Assembly (NCBI RefSeq): GCF_000423545.1
Contig: NZ_AUIE01000025.1
Location: 1 to 64,000, forward strand
Source of the DNA: Metapseudomonas resinovorans DSM 21078
GTDB taxonomy: Bacteria; Pseudomonadota; Gammaproteobacteria; Pseudomonadales; Pseudomonadaceae
Length of the DNA stretch: 64,000 nt
Direction of reading: 5' to 3'
Part shown: positions 53,836-63,116 of the stretch, piece by piece
Layout: each line of letters opens with the position of its first letter
How positions within the stretch are numbered: position 1 is the first letter of the stretch
Notes under the pieces: generated by a model
Databases searched by the model: none
What the model was told of the DNA's origin: nothing
Seen by the model: only the letters and a program-made list of their open reading frames with translations
Made by a program: the position numbers and the translations under genes

Positions 53836-54851
53836 CAGAGAAGACATCCGCACGCATTGCCGTGCTCGCCGACACCTCGCTGCAGCGCCATGTGTTGCAG
53901 CAGGCCCTGACCGGCAACGGCTACCAGGTCGTGCTCAACAGCGATCCGGCCCGCCTGGACGAAGCGGCGCTGAGCGCCTGCGAGGCGGATCTCTGGCTGG
54001 TGGACCTGGCCCTGTCCGAGGATTCGCCCCTGGTGGACAGCCTGCTGGAGCACGCCAGTTCTCCCGTGCTGTTCGGCGAAGGCCATGCCCCCGAGCGCCA
54101 TTCAGAGCATTACCCGCGTTGGGAACGGCGTCTGTTCGGCAAGCTGAAAAAGCTGGTGGGCGATCCGGCGGTGGCCGTGGGGCCGAGCCTGGAAACCCTG
54201 CTGGCCGAGGCCCAGCGCCCGACACGCCTGGAACTGCCCAAGGTGCTTGCCGATACCCCGCTGGTGGCGGGGGAGCCCGCGCGCCAGGTCTGGCTGCTGG
54301 CTGCCTCCCTGGGGGGGCCGGCGGCGGTCAAGGCGTTCCTCGATGCCTTGCCCGGTGGCCTGCCGATCGGCTTTCTCTACGCCCAGCACATAGACCCCAG
54401 TTTCGAGGGCGCGCTGCCGCAGGCCGTGGGCCGCCATAGCCAGTGGCACGTCAACCAGGCCCGCCACGGTGATACCGTGCGCTGCGGCGAAGTGGTGGTG
54501 GTGCCCATCAGCCGTGAACTGAATTTCTCCGACGACTGCCGCATGCAGATGGGCGAACGCCCCTGGCCGGAACCCTACAGCCCGTCCATCGACCAGGCCA
54601 TGCTCAACCTGGCCCAGCATTACGGCGCCCAGTGCGGCGTGATCGCCTTCAGCGGCATGGGCAGCGATGGCAGTGCCGCAGCCGCCTACCTGCGCCGTCA
54701 GGGCGGGTTGATCTGGACCCAGAGTGCCGATACCTGCGCCTGTTCAAGCATGCCGGACAGCCTGCGTGAAGGCGGCTACAGCACCTTCGGCGGCGACCCG
54801 CGCGAGCTGGCCGCCAAGCTGGTCGAACATCTGGCTGCGCAGTGCAGCTAA
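53832..54851 (+). CDS. chpB: Chemoreceptor methylesterase ChpB (CheB family)
   Basis: 339 residues, ATGA overlap with chpA. The N-terminal receiver is degenerate: the phospho-site strand reads LWLVDLALSEDS and the usual DD pair after the first strand is ADTS, so classical phosphorylation may be lost. The esterase domain is intact: ASLGGPAAV with the serine, YAQHIDPSF with the histidine and FSGMGSDGSAAA with the aspartate. It removes methyl groups from PilJ, opposing PilK. Confidence 0.92.
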   Translation: MTEKTSARIAVLADTSLQRHVLQQALTGNGYQVVLNSDPARLDEAALSACEADLWLVDLALSEDSPLVDSLLEHASSPVLFGEGHAPERHSEHYPRWERRLFGKLKKLVGDPAVAVGPSLETLLAEAQRPTRLELPKVLADTPLVAGEPARQVWLLAASLGGPAAVKAFLDALPGGLPIGFLYAQHIDPSFEGALPQAVGRHSQWHVNQARHGDTVRCGEVVVVPISRELNFSDDCRMQMGERPWPEPYSPSIDQAMLNLAQHYGAQCGVIAFSGMGSDGSAAAAYLRRQGGLIWTQSADTCACSSMPDSLREGGYSTFGGDPRELAAKLVEHLAAQCS

Positions 54852-54864
54852 CCCAGGAATTCTC

Positions 54865-55335
54865 ATGAGCCAAGCCGTTACCACCCAGAACAGCACCGCC
54901 AGCCTGACCGGGCTGCTGCTGCCGCTGTCCGACCGTACCCTGCTGGTGCCCAACGTGGCCCTGGCTGAGCTGATTCCCTACCGCGCCCCCCAGTCGAGCT
55001 CGGGGTTGCCCGCCTGGCTGCTGGGCCAGGTAGCCTGGCGCGACCTGCGCCTGCCGCTGCTGTCCTTCGAAGGCGCCGCCGGCGGCGAGGTGAAGATGGG
55101 CTCAGGCGCGCGGGTCGCGGTACTCAATGCCCTCGGCGGCCGCCCTCACGTGAAGTTCATCGCCTTGCTGCTGCAGGGGATCCCGCGTTCACTGAAGCTG
55201 GAAGCAGACCTGCGCCGGGCCAACGCGCCGCTGTCGGTGCTGGAGCTGGATGCGGTGCAGCTGGGCACTGATGTGGTGAAGATCCCCGACCTGGCGGGAC
55301 TGGAGCAGATGCTGGCGGATGCCGGCCTGATCTGA
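54865..55335 (+). CDS. chpC: CheW-like adaptor ChpC
   Basis: 156 residues from ATG 54865. CheW-type sheets are LLPLSDRTLLVPNVALAELI, LLGQVAWRDLRLPLLSFEG and FIALLLQGIPRSLKLEADL. ChpC is a second adaptor that links further receptors (for example for phospholipid attraction) to ChpA. It ends the cluster here; the AraC-like chpD and LysE-like chpE that follow in P. aeruginosa are not present. Confidence 0.9.
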   Translation: MSQAVTTQNSTASLTGLLLPLSDRTLLVPNVALAELIPYRAPQSSSGLPAWLLGQVAWRDLRLPLLSFEGAAGGEVKMGSGARVAVLNALGGRPHVKFIALLLQGIPRSLKLEADLRRANAPLSVLELDAVQLGTDVVKIPDLAGLEQMLADAGLI

Positions 55336-55357
55336 CTCGGACGAGCAGGGGCGGTTC

Positions 55358-55445
55358 GTAGGAAGTGGCGGGGCGGCGCTCCGCTTGAACCTGCGAAACC
55401 CACCAGCAGCGGTCGATGGATTCGCTGCGCGCTACGCCGTCCTAC
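55358..55445. repeat. Extragenic palindrome with GTAGGA...TCCTAC ends
   Basis: The 88-base stretch between chpC and rsmE opens GTAGGAAGTGGCG and closes CGCCGTCCTAC, with imperfect inner pairing (GGCGCTCCGC near 55374; GGATTCGCTGCGCGC near 55420). The outer ends match the element at 20478. It lies between two convergent genes and probably also limits read-through. Confidence 0.6.
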
Positions 55446-55457
55446 GGGCGCTCCGAT

Positions 55458-56177
55458 TCAGAAATCGCCCCAGAGCTGCTGCGCCACGCTGAGCGCCACC
55501 ACCGGCGCCGTCTCGGTGCGCAGTACCCGCGGCCCCAGTCGTGCCGGGTGGAAGCCCGCCGCCTTCGCGGCATCCACTTCGGCCTCGGACAAGCCGCCCT
55601 CTGGGCCGATCAGGAAGGCCAGGCTGCTCGGCCTGCCATGGCCGGCCAGGGGCTCGGCCACCGGATGCAGGACCAGCTTGAGATCCGCCTGCACGTCGCG
55701 CTGCCAATCGGCCAGCGTGACCGGTGAATGGATCACCGGCAGTACCGAGCGGCCGCACTGCTCACAGGCGCTGATAGCCACCTGACGCCAGTGCGCCAGG
55801 CGCTTGTCGGCGCGTTCGTCTTTCAGGCGCACTTCGCAGCGCTCGCTGACGATGGGGCTGATCTGGGCGACACCCAGTTCGGTGGCCTTCTGGATCGCCC
55901 AGTCCATGCGCTCGCCGCGCGACAGGCCCTGGCCCAGATGCACCCGTAATGGCGATTCGGCCATGCCGGTAAAGGCTTCGCGCAGCTCTACCCGCACCGT
56001 CTTCTTGCCGACCTCGATCAGCTCGCCCAGGTATTCCTGGCCGGAGCCGTCGAACAGTTGCACGGGGTCACCGGAGGCAAGCCGCAGCACGCGGCCGATG
56101 TAGTGGGCCTGGGCTTCGGGCAGGTTGTGTTGGCCGAGGGCGAGTGGAGCGTCGATGAAGAAGCGGGAGAGGCGCAT
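55458..56177 (-). CDS. rsmE: 16S rRNA m3U1498 methyltransferase
   Basis: 239 residues, SPOUT-type knot methyltransferase. The N-terminal PUA-like part includes HYIGRVLRLASGDPVQLFDG. The knot has LVLHPVAEPL, FLIGPEGGLSEAEVDAAKAAGF and LGPRVLRTETAPVVAL. It methylates N3 of U1498 in the 30S subunit. It is 65 bases downstream of bioA on the same strand. Confidence 0.95.
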   Translation of the reverse strand: MRLSRFFIDAPLALGQHNLPEAQAHYIGRVLRLASGDPVQLFDGSGQEYLGELIEVGKKTVRVELREAFTGMAESPLRVHLGQGLSRGERMDWAIQKATELGVAQISPIVSERCEVRLKDERADKRLAHWRQVAISACEQCGRSVLPVIHSPVTLADWQRDVQADLKLVLHPVAEPLAGHGRPSSLAFLIGPEGGLSEAEVDAAKAAGFHPARLGPRVLRTETAPVVALSVAQQLWGDF

Positions 56178-56242
56178 GGGCGTTCGGGCAAAGGGAGGAC
56201 AGGCGCGCAGTTTAAGGCCTGGCGCGCCGTCCGTGTTACCCG

Positions 56243-57649
56243 TCAGCCCGGATCGCGATGGTTCGGGTGGAGGTCGGCGGCAACGTGCACGCTCACCGAC
56301 TCGCGGGTGGCGATGTCGATGCCTTCACTGGCCACCTCGGCGAGAAAGTCGATCTGCTCCTCGGTGATCACGTAGGGCGGCAGGAAGTACACCACGTTGC
56401 CCAGGGGACGCAGCAGGGCGCCGCGCTCCAGGGCGTGCTGGAAGACCTTAAGGCCGCGGCGTTCCTGCCAGGGGTACGGCGCCTTGCTGGCCTTGTCCTG
56501 GACCATCTCGATGGCCAGCACCATGCCGGTCTGACGCACTTCGGCCACGTGCGGGTGGGCCGCCAGGTGCGCGGTGGCGGTGGCCATGCGCATGGCCAGT
56601 TTGCGGTTGGCGTCGATCACCCGATCCTGCTCGAAGATATCCAGCGTTGCCAGGGCGGCGGCACAGGCCAGTGGGTTGCCGGTGTAGGTGTGGGAATGTA
56701 GGAACGCGCGCAGGGTCTGGTAGTCGTCGTAGAAGCCCTGGTAGACGGCTTCGGACGTGAGCACGGCGGCCATGGGCAGGTAGCCGCCGGTCAGCGCCTT
56801 GGACAGCACAAGGAAGTCCGGTGCGATGCCGGCCTGCTCGCAGGCGAACATGGTGCCGGTTCGGCCGAAGCCGACGGCGATCTCGTCGTGGATCAGGTGC
56901 ACGCCGTAGCGGTCGCACGCGTCGCGCAGCAGCTTGAGGTACACCGGGTGGTACATGCGCATGCCGCCGGCGCCCTGGATCAGTGGCTCGACAATCACCG
57001 CCGCGACTTCTTCATGGTGTTCGGCCAGGGTGCGCTCCATATGGGCGAACATGGCACGGGAGTGTTCTTCCCAGCACATGCCCTCGGGCCGCAGGTAGCA
57101 GTCGGGGCTCGGCACCTTGAGGGTGTCCAGCAGCAGCGACTTGTAGGTTTCGGTGAACAGCGCCACGTCGCCCACCGACATCGCCGCCACGGTTTCGCCG
57201 TGGTAGCTGTTGGTCAGCGTGACGAAGCGCTTCTTGCGCTCCAGGCCCTGGTTGCGCCAGAAGTGGTAGCTCATCTTCAGGGCCACTTCGATGCCGGAAG
57301 AACCGTTGTCGGCATAGAACACCCGGTCCAGCCCCTTCGGCGTGAGCTTCACCAGCCGCTCGGACAGCTCCACCACCGGCTGGTGGCTGAAGCCGGCGAG
57401 GATCACATGCTCCAGCTGGTCCACCTGGTCCTTGATGCGCTGGTTGATGCGCGGGTTGGCGTGGCCGAAGACATTGACCCACCAGGAGCTGACGGCGTCC
57501 AGGTAGCGCTTGCCCTCGAAGTCCTCCAGCCAGACGCCTTCGCCGCGGCGGATCGGCACCACCGGCAGGCGTTCGTGATCTTTCATCTGGGTGCAGGGGT
57601 GCCAGAGCACGGCGAGGTCGCGTTGCATCCAGTCGGCATTGAGGCCCAT
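56243..57649 (-). CDS. bioA: Adenosylmethionine-8-amino-7-oxononanoate transaminase
   Basis: 468 residues from ATG 57649 (CAGGAGAACGACCC upstream). It makes 7,8-diaminopelargonate in biotin synthesis, using SAM as amino donor. Class III aminotransferase features: LWHPCTQMKDH at the N-terminus (specific to BioA), FYADNGSSGIEVALKMSYHFW, HDEIAVGFGRTG, and the PLP lysine in LSKALTGGYLPMAAV. The other bio genes are elsewhere. Confidence 0.95.
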   Translation of the reverse strand: MGLNADWMQRDLAVLWHPCTQMKDHERLPVVPIRRGEGVWLEDFEGKRYLDAVSSWWVNVFGHANPRINQRIKDQVDQLEHVILAGFSHQPVVELSERLVKLTPKGLDRVFYADNGSSGIEVALKMSYHFWRNQGLERKKRFVTLTNSYHGETVAAMSVGDVALFTETYKSLLLDTLKVPSPDCYLRPEGMCWEEHSRAMFAHMERTLAEHHEEVAAVIVEPLIQGAGGMRMYHPVYLKLLRDACDRYGVHLIHDEIAVGFGRTGTMFACEQAGIAPDFLVLSKALTGGYLPMAAVLTSEAVYQGFYDDYQTLRAFLHSHTYTGNPLACAAALATLDIFEQDRVIDANRKLAMRMATATAHLAAHPHVAEVRQTGMVLAIEMVQDKASKAPYPWQERRGLKVFQHALERGALLRPLGNVVYFLPPYVITEEQIDFLAEVASEGIDIATRESVSVHVAADLHPNHRDPG

Positions 57650-57810
57650 GGGTCGTTCTCCTGTAGCGATCGGCGAAGCCTATGCAATGAGGCCGGCCCG
57701 GACAAGCAGGACGCACCCAACCGCCCGGAAGGCACGTCTGGCCCGGCCGTTGGGGCTGGCGTATCCTGCGCGCCAATTTCGTACAACGCTGTTTCACCGG
57801 GGGAATCTTC

Positions 57811-59286
57811 ATGCCTGCAGCCTGGCGCGTCTTGGCGCTGATCATCGTGGGAGGGCTCAGCGCGACGGCGCTGGCCAAGGACAAGCAGCCGACGGCCATC
57901 GTCATCGGCGGTGGCATGGCGGGCCTGACCTCGGCCTACGAGCTGCAGCAGAAGGGCTGGCAGGTCACCGTTCTGGAGGCCAAGCCGAGCATCGGTGGCC
58001 GCTCGGGCCTGGCGGCCAGCGAGTGGGTCGGCAGCGCCAAGTTGCAGCCCAGCCTCTACCGCTACCTGGACCAGTTCAAGCTGAAGGCCGTGCCCGCGCC
58101 GGATTACGTGCGCAATCCGGGCTACCTGGTGAACGGCCGTTACTTCTCCGAGGCCGACCTGCTCAAGGAATCCCCGAGCACGGTGGAGGGCCTGAAACGC
58201 TTCGACAAGAGCCTGGACGACCTGGCCGCCTCGATCGAAGACCCACTCAAGCCGCTGGTCAATCACACGCTGCAAACCCTCGACTCCATCAGCGTCGCCC
58301 GCTGGCTGGAGAAGCTGAGCCTGCCACCCACCGCGAAGGCCCTGGTGGAGCAGCGCATCCGCTCCCGTTATGACGAACCCTCGCGCCTGTCGCTGCTCTA
58401 CCTGGCCCAGCAGGCCCGCGTCTATCGCGGCCTGCCGGATACCGAGATGCGCGCCGCGCGCCTGCCCGGCGGCAGCCAGGGCCTGGCCCAGGCCATGGCC
58501 AAGCAGATCAAGACCATCAAGACCAACGCCCGCGTCTCGGCCATCGTGCAAGAGAAGGACGGCGTCGCCGTCAAGGTCGGGGGTGCCGGCTACCACGCCG
58601 ATTACGTGGTGCTTGCCGTACCGCTGCCGGCCCTGGGCAGGATCAGCATGACGCCGTCCCTCTCGGCCCTGCAGCTGCGCGCGCTGAAGGACATCAACTA
58701 TGGCTGGCGCGACCAGATGCTGCTGCAGTTCAAGAAGCCGGTCTGGGGCAAGAGCCGACTTTCCGGCGAGGTCTACAGCGACCAGGGGCTGGGCATGCTC
58801 TGGGTCGAACCGGCCCTCAAGGGCGGCGCCAACCTGCTGATCAACCTGTCCGGCGACAACGCGCGCCTGATGCAGGCCTTCGGCGACCGGCAGATGGTCG
58901 ACCAGGTGCTGATCCGCTTCGACAAACATTTCCCAGGCGCCCGCGAGCAATTCAAGGGCTTCGAGGTGCGTCGCTATGGCAAGGACGCCCTGGCGGGTGG
59001 CGCCTACCTGGCTTACGGCCCCGGCGAAATCAGCCTTTACTGGCGCATGTGGGAGAAGCCCCTGGGCCGCGTGGTATTCGCCGGTGAGCACACCGACGCG
59101 CTTTATCCAGGCACCCTCGAAGGCGCCCTGCGCAGCGGCCAGCGCGCCGCCGCCCAGGTCATCGACCTCAAGGCCGGCAAGGCCGTTGGCCCGGTGGAAG
59201 CAGAAACCGAGAGCATGCCCGAAGCGACACCCAAGACGCTCACCAAGGACGAGAAGAAAGGCTTCTTCTCCCGTCTGTTCAACTGA
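57811..59286 (+). CDS. Exported flavin-containing amine oxidase
   Basis: 491 residues. An N-terminal signal segment (cut near residue 22, TALA-KDKQ) is followed by the dinucleotide fold IVIGGGMAGLTSAYELQQ, VLEAKPSIGGRSG, and the C-terminal FAD loop VVFAGEHTDALYPGTLEGALRSGQRAA. This is the monoamine-oxidase/protoporphyrinogen-oxidase group. The tail after residue 460 is charged and may be disordered. Substrate unknown, and export of a FAD enzyme without a twin-arginine motif is uncommon. Matches P. aeruginosa PA0421. Confidence 0.87.
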   Translation: MPAAWRVLALIIVGGLSATALAKDKQPTAIVIGGGMAGLTSAYELQQKGWQVTVLEAKPSIGGRSGLAASEWVGSAKLQPSLYRYLDQFKLKAVPAPDYVRNPGYLVNGRYFSEADLLKESPSTVEGLKRFDKSLDDLAASIEDPLKPLVNHTLQTLDSISVARWLEKLSLPPTAKALVEQRIRSRYDEPSRLSLLYLAQQARVYRGLPDTEMRAARLPGGSQGLAQAMAKQIKTIKTNARVSAIVQEKDGVAVKVGGAGYHADYVVLAVPLPALGRISMTPSLSALQLRALKDINYGWRDQMLLQFKKPVWGKSRLSGEVYSDQGLGMLWVEPALKGGANLLINLSGDNARLMQAFGDRQMVDQVLIRFDKHFPGAREQFKGFEVRRYGKDALAGGAYLAYGPGEISLYWRMWEKPLGRVVFAGEHTDALYPGTLEGALRSGQRAAAQVIDLKAGKAVGPVEAETESMPEATPKTLTKDEKKGFFSRLFN

Positions 59287-59521
59287 GTTGTATCCCCGGT
59301 GGCGAGCTCATCGCCGCCGGTCCCCCCCTCCTCATACCGTTCGGTCGCGGCTGACGAGCTATCAGGCTTTTCTTTCGACAAAAGTCTGCAAAGTCCCACT
59401 CGTTATAAAGATCGTTTTACTCGATATTTCAAAGCAAAATTTTCCGCTTTAATTCGATAGATTTACCGCTAGGCTTTATCACTCGCTTTTACCCAGCTTG
59501 TGTTTTCCAAGGATGTCCTCC
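59287..59521 (+). promoter_or_regulatory. AT-rich promoter region of the cytochrome b561-yceI pair
   Basis: These 235 bases are far richer in A and T than their surroundings, most clearly from 59395 to 59485. TCGATA occurs at 59421-59426 and 59454-59459, flanking an imperfect AAAGC...GCTTT inverted repeat (59431-59450), and TTATAAAG near 59403 looks like a -10 element. A regulator site is likely, but I cannot name it. Confidence 0.45.
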
Positions 59522-60076
59522 ATGCAATGGCGTAATTCCCCGTCCCGCTTCGGCCTGGTCAGCATTCTTCTGCATTGGGGGGTGGCCATCGTCTTCGTCG
59601 GCCTGTTCGCCCTGGGCCTGTGGATGGTCGGTCTGAACTACTACAGCAGCTGGTACAAGACCGCCCCGGACATTCACAAGGGCGTCGGCATCCTGCTCTT
59701 CCTGGTGATGCTGGCACGCATGGCCTGGCGCTTCATCAGCCCGCCGCCGCCGGCCCTGCCGAACCATGGACCGATGACTCGCCTGGGCTCCAAGGTCGGC
59801 CACCTGGTGCTTTACGTCGGTCTGTTCGCCCTGATGATTTCCGGTTACCTGATCTCCACGGCCGAAGGTCGTGGCATCGCCGTATTCGGCCTGTTCGAAG
59901 TACCGGCCACCCTGACCGCCATTCCCGATCAGGAAGATGTGGCCGGCGCCATACACGAATACCTGGCCTGGGGGCTGCTCATCTTCGCAGGCGTCCACGC
60001 CCTGGCCGCCCTCAAGCACCATTTCATCGATCGCGACGCGACCCTGACCCGTATGCTCGGTCGCGCCGCCAAATAA
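59522..60076 (+). CDS. Cytochrome b561-type membrane protein
   Basis: 184 residues from ATG 59522, nine bases after AAGGA; upstream in-frame starts are less well placed. Four helices carry the haem-ligating histidines: [55 protein letters not shown]. The family passes electrons from quinol to periplasmic partners. It lies 31 bases before a YceI-type gene, a very common pairing that suggests the YceI protein carries an isoprenoid cofactor for it. Confidence 0.93.
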   Translation: MQWRNSPSRFGLVSILLHWGVAIVFVGLFALGLWMVGLNYYSSWYKTAPDIHKGVGILLFLVMLARMAWRFISPPPPALPNHGPMTRLGSKVGHLVLYVGLFALMISGYLISTAEGRGIAVFGLFEVPATLTAIPDQEDVAGAIHEYLAWGLLIFAGVHALAALKHHFIDRDATLTRMLGRAAK

Positions 60077-60107
60077 CGCTGCAACCTCTCAACAAGGAGA
60101 TTCACCG

Positions 60108-60683
60108 ATGCTGAAGAAAACCTTCGCTGCGCTCACTCTCGGTGCCGCACTGTTCGCTGGCCAGGCCATGGCCGCCGACTACGTGATCGACAAGGAAGGC
60201 CAGCACGCCTTCGTCAACTTCAAGATCGGCCACCTGGGCTACAGCTACATCTACGGTACTTTCAAGGATTTCGACGGCACGTTCAGCTTCGACGAGAAGA
60301 ACCCTGAGGCCAGCAAGATCAAGGTCACCTTGAAGACCGCCAGCGTTGATACCAACCACGCCGAGCGTGACAAGCACATCAAGAGCGGTGACTTCCTGAA
60401 CGTCAGCAAGAACCCCACCGCCACCTTCGAGTCCACCGCGGTCAAGTCCACTGGCCAGGGCACTGCCGATGTAACCGGCAACCTGACCCTCAACGGTGTG
60501 ACCAAGCCGGTCGTCATCAAGGCCAAGTTCGTCGGCCAGGGCGACGACCCGTGGGGCGGCTACCGCGCCGGCTTCGAAGGCTCGACCACCATCAAGTTGA
60601 AGGACTTCGCCATCCAGAAGGACCTCGGCCCGGCCTCCCAGGAAGCCGAGCTGATCATCTCCTTCGAGGGCGTGCGTTCCTAA
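60108..60683 (+). CDS. pasP: YceI-family periplasmic protein
   Basis: 191 residues behind AAGGAGATTCACCG. A signal peptide is cut after QAMA near residue 22 (MA-ADYVIDK). The lipocalin-like YceI barrel shows [54 protein letters not shown] and the end [11 protein letters not shown]. The family binds polyisoprenoids; the P. aeruginosa counterpart (PA0423, PasP) was described as a small secreted protease, an activity not evident from the fold. Confidence 0.92.
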   Translation: MLKKTFAALTLGAALFAGQAMAADYVIDKEGQHAFVNFKIGHLGYSYIYGTFKDFDGTFSFDEKNPEASKIKVTLKTASVDTNHAERDKHIKSGDFLNVSKNPTATFESTAVKSTGQGTADVTGNLTLNGVTKPVVIKAKFVGQGDDPWGGYRAGFEGSTTIKLKDFAIQKDLGPASQEAELIISFEGVRS

Positions 60684-60702
60684 GCGCGCTTTCCCGCAGT
60701 AC

Positions 60703-60735
60703 CAGAACGCCGGCCTTGAGCCGGCGTTCTGCTTT
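60703..60735 (+). terminator. Terminator after the yceI gene
   Basis: A perfect 12-base stem CAGAACGCCGGC / GCCGGCGTTCTG with a CTTGA loop is followed by CTTTG, 20 bases after the stop codon. Confidence 0.88.
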
Positions 60736-60786
60736 GTGGGCAGAAAACTGACCTTGCGGGAGATTCCATGTCAACGCCTTGGCCAC

Positions 60787-60900
60787 GTAGGGTGGATGAC
60801 GCCTTTCCATCCACCAGCGGCGTTATGCCGAACGGCTGAAGCTCATCCTTCGGCGTCGGGGGGCCTGTGAGCGAATTCATTCGCGACTGAAATCGCTCAC
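60787..60900. repeat. Two small extragenic palindromes
   Basis: GGTGGATG/CATCCACC (60791-60815) and GTGAGCGA ... TCGCTCAC (60867-60900) lie between two terminators. The second encloses GCGAATTCATTCGC, a word also present at the edges of the composite repeats at 17439 and 24563. No gene is seen between 60684 and 60971. Confidence 0.55.
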
Positions 60901-60927
60901 ACGGGGGAATGCGCTCCTCACGGAAAC

Positions 60928-60956
60928 GAAAACGCCGGCACTGGGCCGGCGTTTTC
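60928..60956 (-). terminator. Terminator after rhlE
   Basis: A perfect stem GAAAACGCCGGC / GCCGGCGTTTTC lies 15 bases past the rhlE stop. On the minus strand it is followed by TTCGTTT. Confidence 0.85.
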
Positions 60957-60971
60957 ATGAGCAGCTGAAAC

Positions 60972-62933
60972 TCAGCGATTGCGGGTCAGCAATGCCGGTT
61001 TCTCGCCGCGCGGGCGGTTGCTCTGTTGCAGTTCGTCCAGTTGCTCCGGCGTTGGAAAGCGGTCGGTGCGGGACTCTTTCATGATGATCTTCGGTGCCGG
61101 CTTGTTGGCCCGTGGGTCCTGCACGGCCGGCTCGTCGCGACCACGAGACACCAGTTGATCTTCGCCACGGCGCGGGCCGTTGCCACGGCCTTTGGCGGGC
61201 TTGCCCTGGCGCTGCTGGCCTTGTTTCTGGCCCTGCTTCTGGCCACCACCACCCTGGCGCGGAGCCGGGTTGCTGCCCTGGCTACGGCTCTGACCGCCGC
61301 CGCCACTGCGGCCCTGACCCTGACCTTGGCCCTGCGGACGCGGTGCCTGGCCTTGGCCCTGACCGCCACGGCGCTGATTGCGGCCCTGGTTCTGGCCCTT
61401 GGGTGGGTAGGGGCTGACGTAGTCGACGCGGTTACCGAAGTTGTCCACCTCGTCATCGAGGAACTCTTCCGGATCGCGATCTGAGTTGGACTGCTGCGGA
61501 CGTGCCTGCTTGGGCTGTTGAGGCTGGGGCTGGGGCTGTCGTTGGCCGGCAGCCTGTTGGCCTTGCTGGCCTTGCTGGCCTTGCTCCTGGCCTTGGCCCT
61601 TACCCTTGCCACGGCGGCGATTGCGGCTCTTGCGCTCCTTGCCTTCGGCACTTTCGCCGGTGGCGTCCTTGGACTCACCGGCAGCCTGGTGTGCCGGTGC
61701 CTTGCCTTCGCGCTTGGGCTTGTCGGCGCGCGGCTGGCGTTCGGGGCGCGATGGGCGCGCTTCGGGGCGTTCGGCTTCGACTGTCGCCGGGTCGAAGCCC
61801 TGGGTGTCGCCGTCCGGGATCTTCTGCTTGGTCAGGCGCTCGATGGCCTTCAGCAGTTTCTCTTCATCCGGTGCTACCAGGGAGATGGCTTCACCGCTAC
61901 GGCCGGCACGGCCGGTACGACCGATACGGTGCACGTAGTCTTCTTCGACGTTGGGCAGCTCGAAGTTGACCACATGGGGCAACTGGTCGATGTCCAGGCC
62001 GCGGGCGGCGATATCAGTGGCGACCAGGATGCGCACGTCGTTGGCTTTGAAGTCCGCCAGGGCCTTGGTGCGCGCGTTCTGGCTCTTGTTGCCGTGAATC
62101 GCGGCAGCGGCCAGGCCGTGCTTGGTGAGGTATTCGGCGAGCCGGTTGGCGCCGTGCTTGGTACGGGTGAAGACCAGTACCTGCTCCCAGGCGCCGACCG
62201 TGATCAGGTGCGCCAGCAAGGCGCGCTTGTGGCTGGCGGGGAGATGGAACACGCGCTGCTCGATGCGCTCCACCGTGGTGTTCGGCGGGGTTACCTCGAT
62301 GCGTTCGGGGTCATGCAGCAGCTTGTTGGCCAGGTCGACGATGTCTTTCGAGAAGGTCGCCGAGAACAGCAGGTTCTGGCGTTTGGGCGGCAGCTTGGCG
62401 AGGACCTTCTTCACATCGTGGATGAAGCCCATGTCGAGCATCCGGTCGGCTTCGTCGAGCACGAGGATTTCCACATGGGAGAGGTCGACTTTGCCCTGTC
62501 CGGCCAGGTCGAGCAGACGGCCGGGGCAGGCCACCAGCAGGTCCACGCCCTTGGACAGGGCCTGCACCTGGGGATTCATGCCGACACCGCCGAAGATGCA
62601 GGCACTGGTCAGGCTCAGGTCACGGGCGTAGAGCTTGAAGCTGTCGTGTACCTGGGCCGCCAGTTCGCGGGTGGGGGCCAGTACCAGTACGCGCGCCTGG
62701 CGCGCGCCGTGGCGCTGGGATTTGTCATGGTGACCGTTGGGGAACAGCAGTTCCAGAACGGGCAACGCGAAACCGGCAGTCTTGCCGGTACCTGTCTGGG
62801 CAGCAACCATCAGGTCGCGGCCTTGCAACACGGCGGGAATGGCCCGCTGTTGCACGGGGGTGGGCTGGGCGTAGCCGGCAGCTTCGACGGCGCCGACCAA
62901 TGCCTCGGAGAGACCGAGGGAAGCAAAGGACAT
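60972..62933 (-). CDS. rhlE: DEAD-box RNA helicase RhlE
   Basis: 653 residues. The two-domain helicase core (1 to about 375) has [36 protein letters not shown] and [11 protein letters not shown]. After it comes a basic, glutamine/glycine-rich disordered tail (about 390-600; [23 protein letters not shown]) and a short conserved-looking end ([15 protein letters not shown]). Tails of this type bind RNA and drive condensates. P. aeruginosa has two RhlE proteins with different tails; PA0428 is the long-tailed one. It contributes to RNA turnover and growth in the cold. Confidence 0.94.
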   Translation of the reverse strand: MSFASLGLSEALVGAVEAAGYAQPTPVQQRAIPAVLQGRDLMVAAQTGTGKTAGFALPVLELLFPNGHHDKSQRHGARQARVLVLAPTRELAAQVHDSFKLYARDLSLTSACIFGGVGMNPQVQALSKGVDLLVACPGRLLDLAGQGKVDLSHVEILVLDEADRMLDMGFIHDVKKVLAKLPPKRQNLLFSATFSKDIVDLANKLLHDPERIEVTPPNTTVERIEQRVFHLPASHKRALLAHLITVGAWEQVLVFTRTKHGANRLAEYLTKHGLAAAAIHGNKSQNARTKALADFKANDVRILVATDIAARGLDIDQLPHVVNFELPNVEEDYVHRIGRTGRAGRSGEAISLVAPDEEKLLKAIERLTKQKIPDGDTQGFDPATVEAERPEARPSRPERQPRADKPKREGKAPAHQAAGESKDATGESAEGKERKSRNRRRGKGKGQGQEQGQQGQQGQQAAGQRQPQPQPQQPKQARPQQSNSDRDPEEFLDDEVDNFGNRVDYVSPYPPKGQNQGRNQRRGGQGQGQAPRPQGQGQGQGRSGGGGQSRSQGSNPAPRQGGGGQKQGQKQGQQRQGKPAKGRGNGPRRGEDQLVSRGRDEPAVQDPRANKPAPKIIMKESRTDRFPTPEQLDELQQSNRPRGEKPALLTRNR

Positions 62934-63116
62934 GGGAAATCCTGTGTAGTTCTAAGGGGCTGGCCCAATAGGGTGATCGTGTCTGGCTAGAATCGCGGCG
63001 ATGGCGCGCGGTCCCGACCGGTCCTGCTGGCCGAAGGGATGGCTCAGCGTCCGGGCGTATGCCTGACGGAGCGCCGAGTATAACAGCTCCTCGACAATGT
63101 ACAGCCCTTGTGGTGC

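Noticed and set aside
51907-53853. 648-codon minus-strand frame opposite the 3' part of chpA
   Set aside because: The chpA kinase and receiver domains on the plus strand explain the sequence; the antisense product is histidine- and glutamine-rich low complexity.
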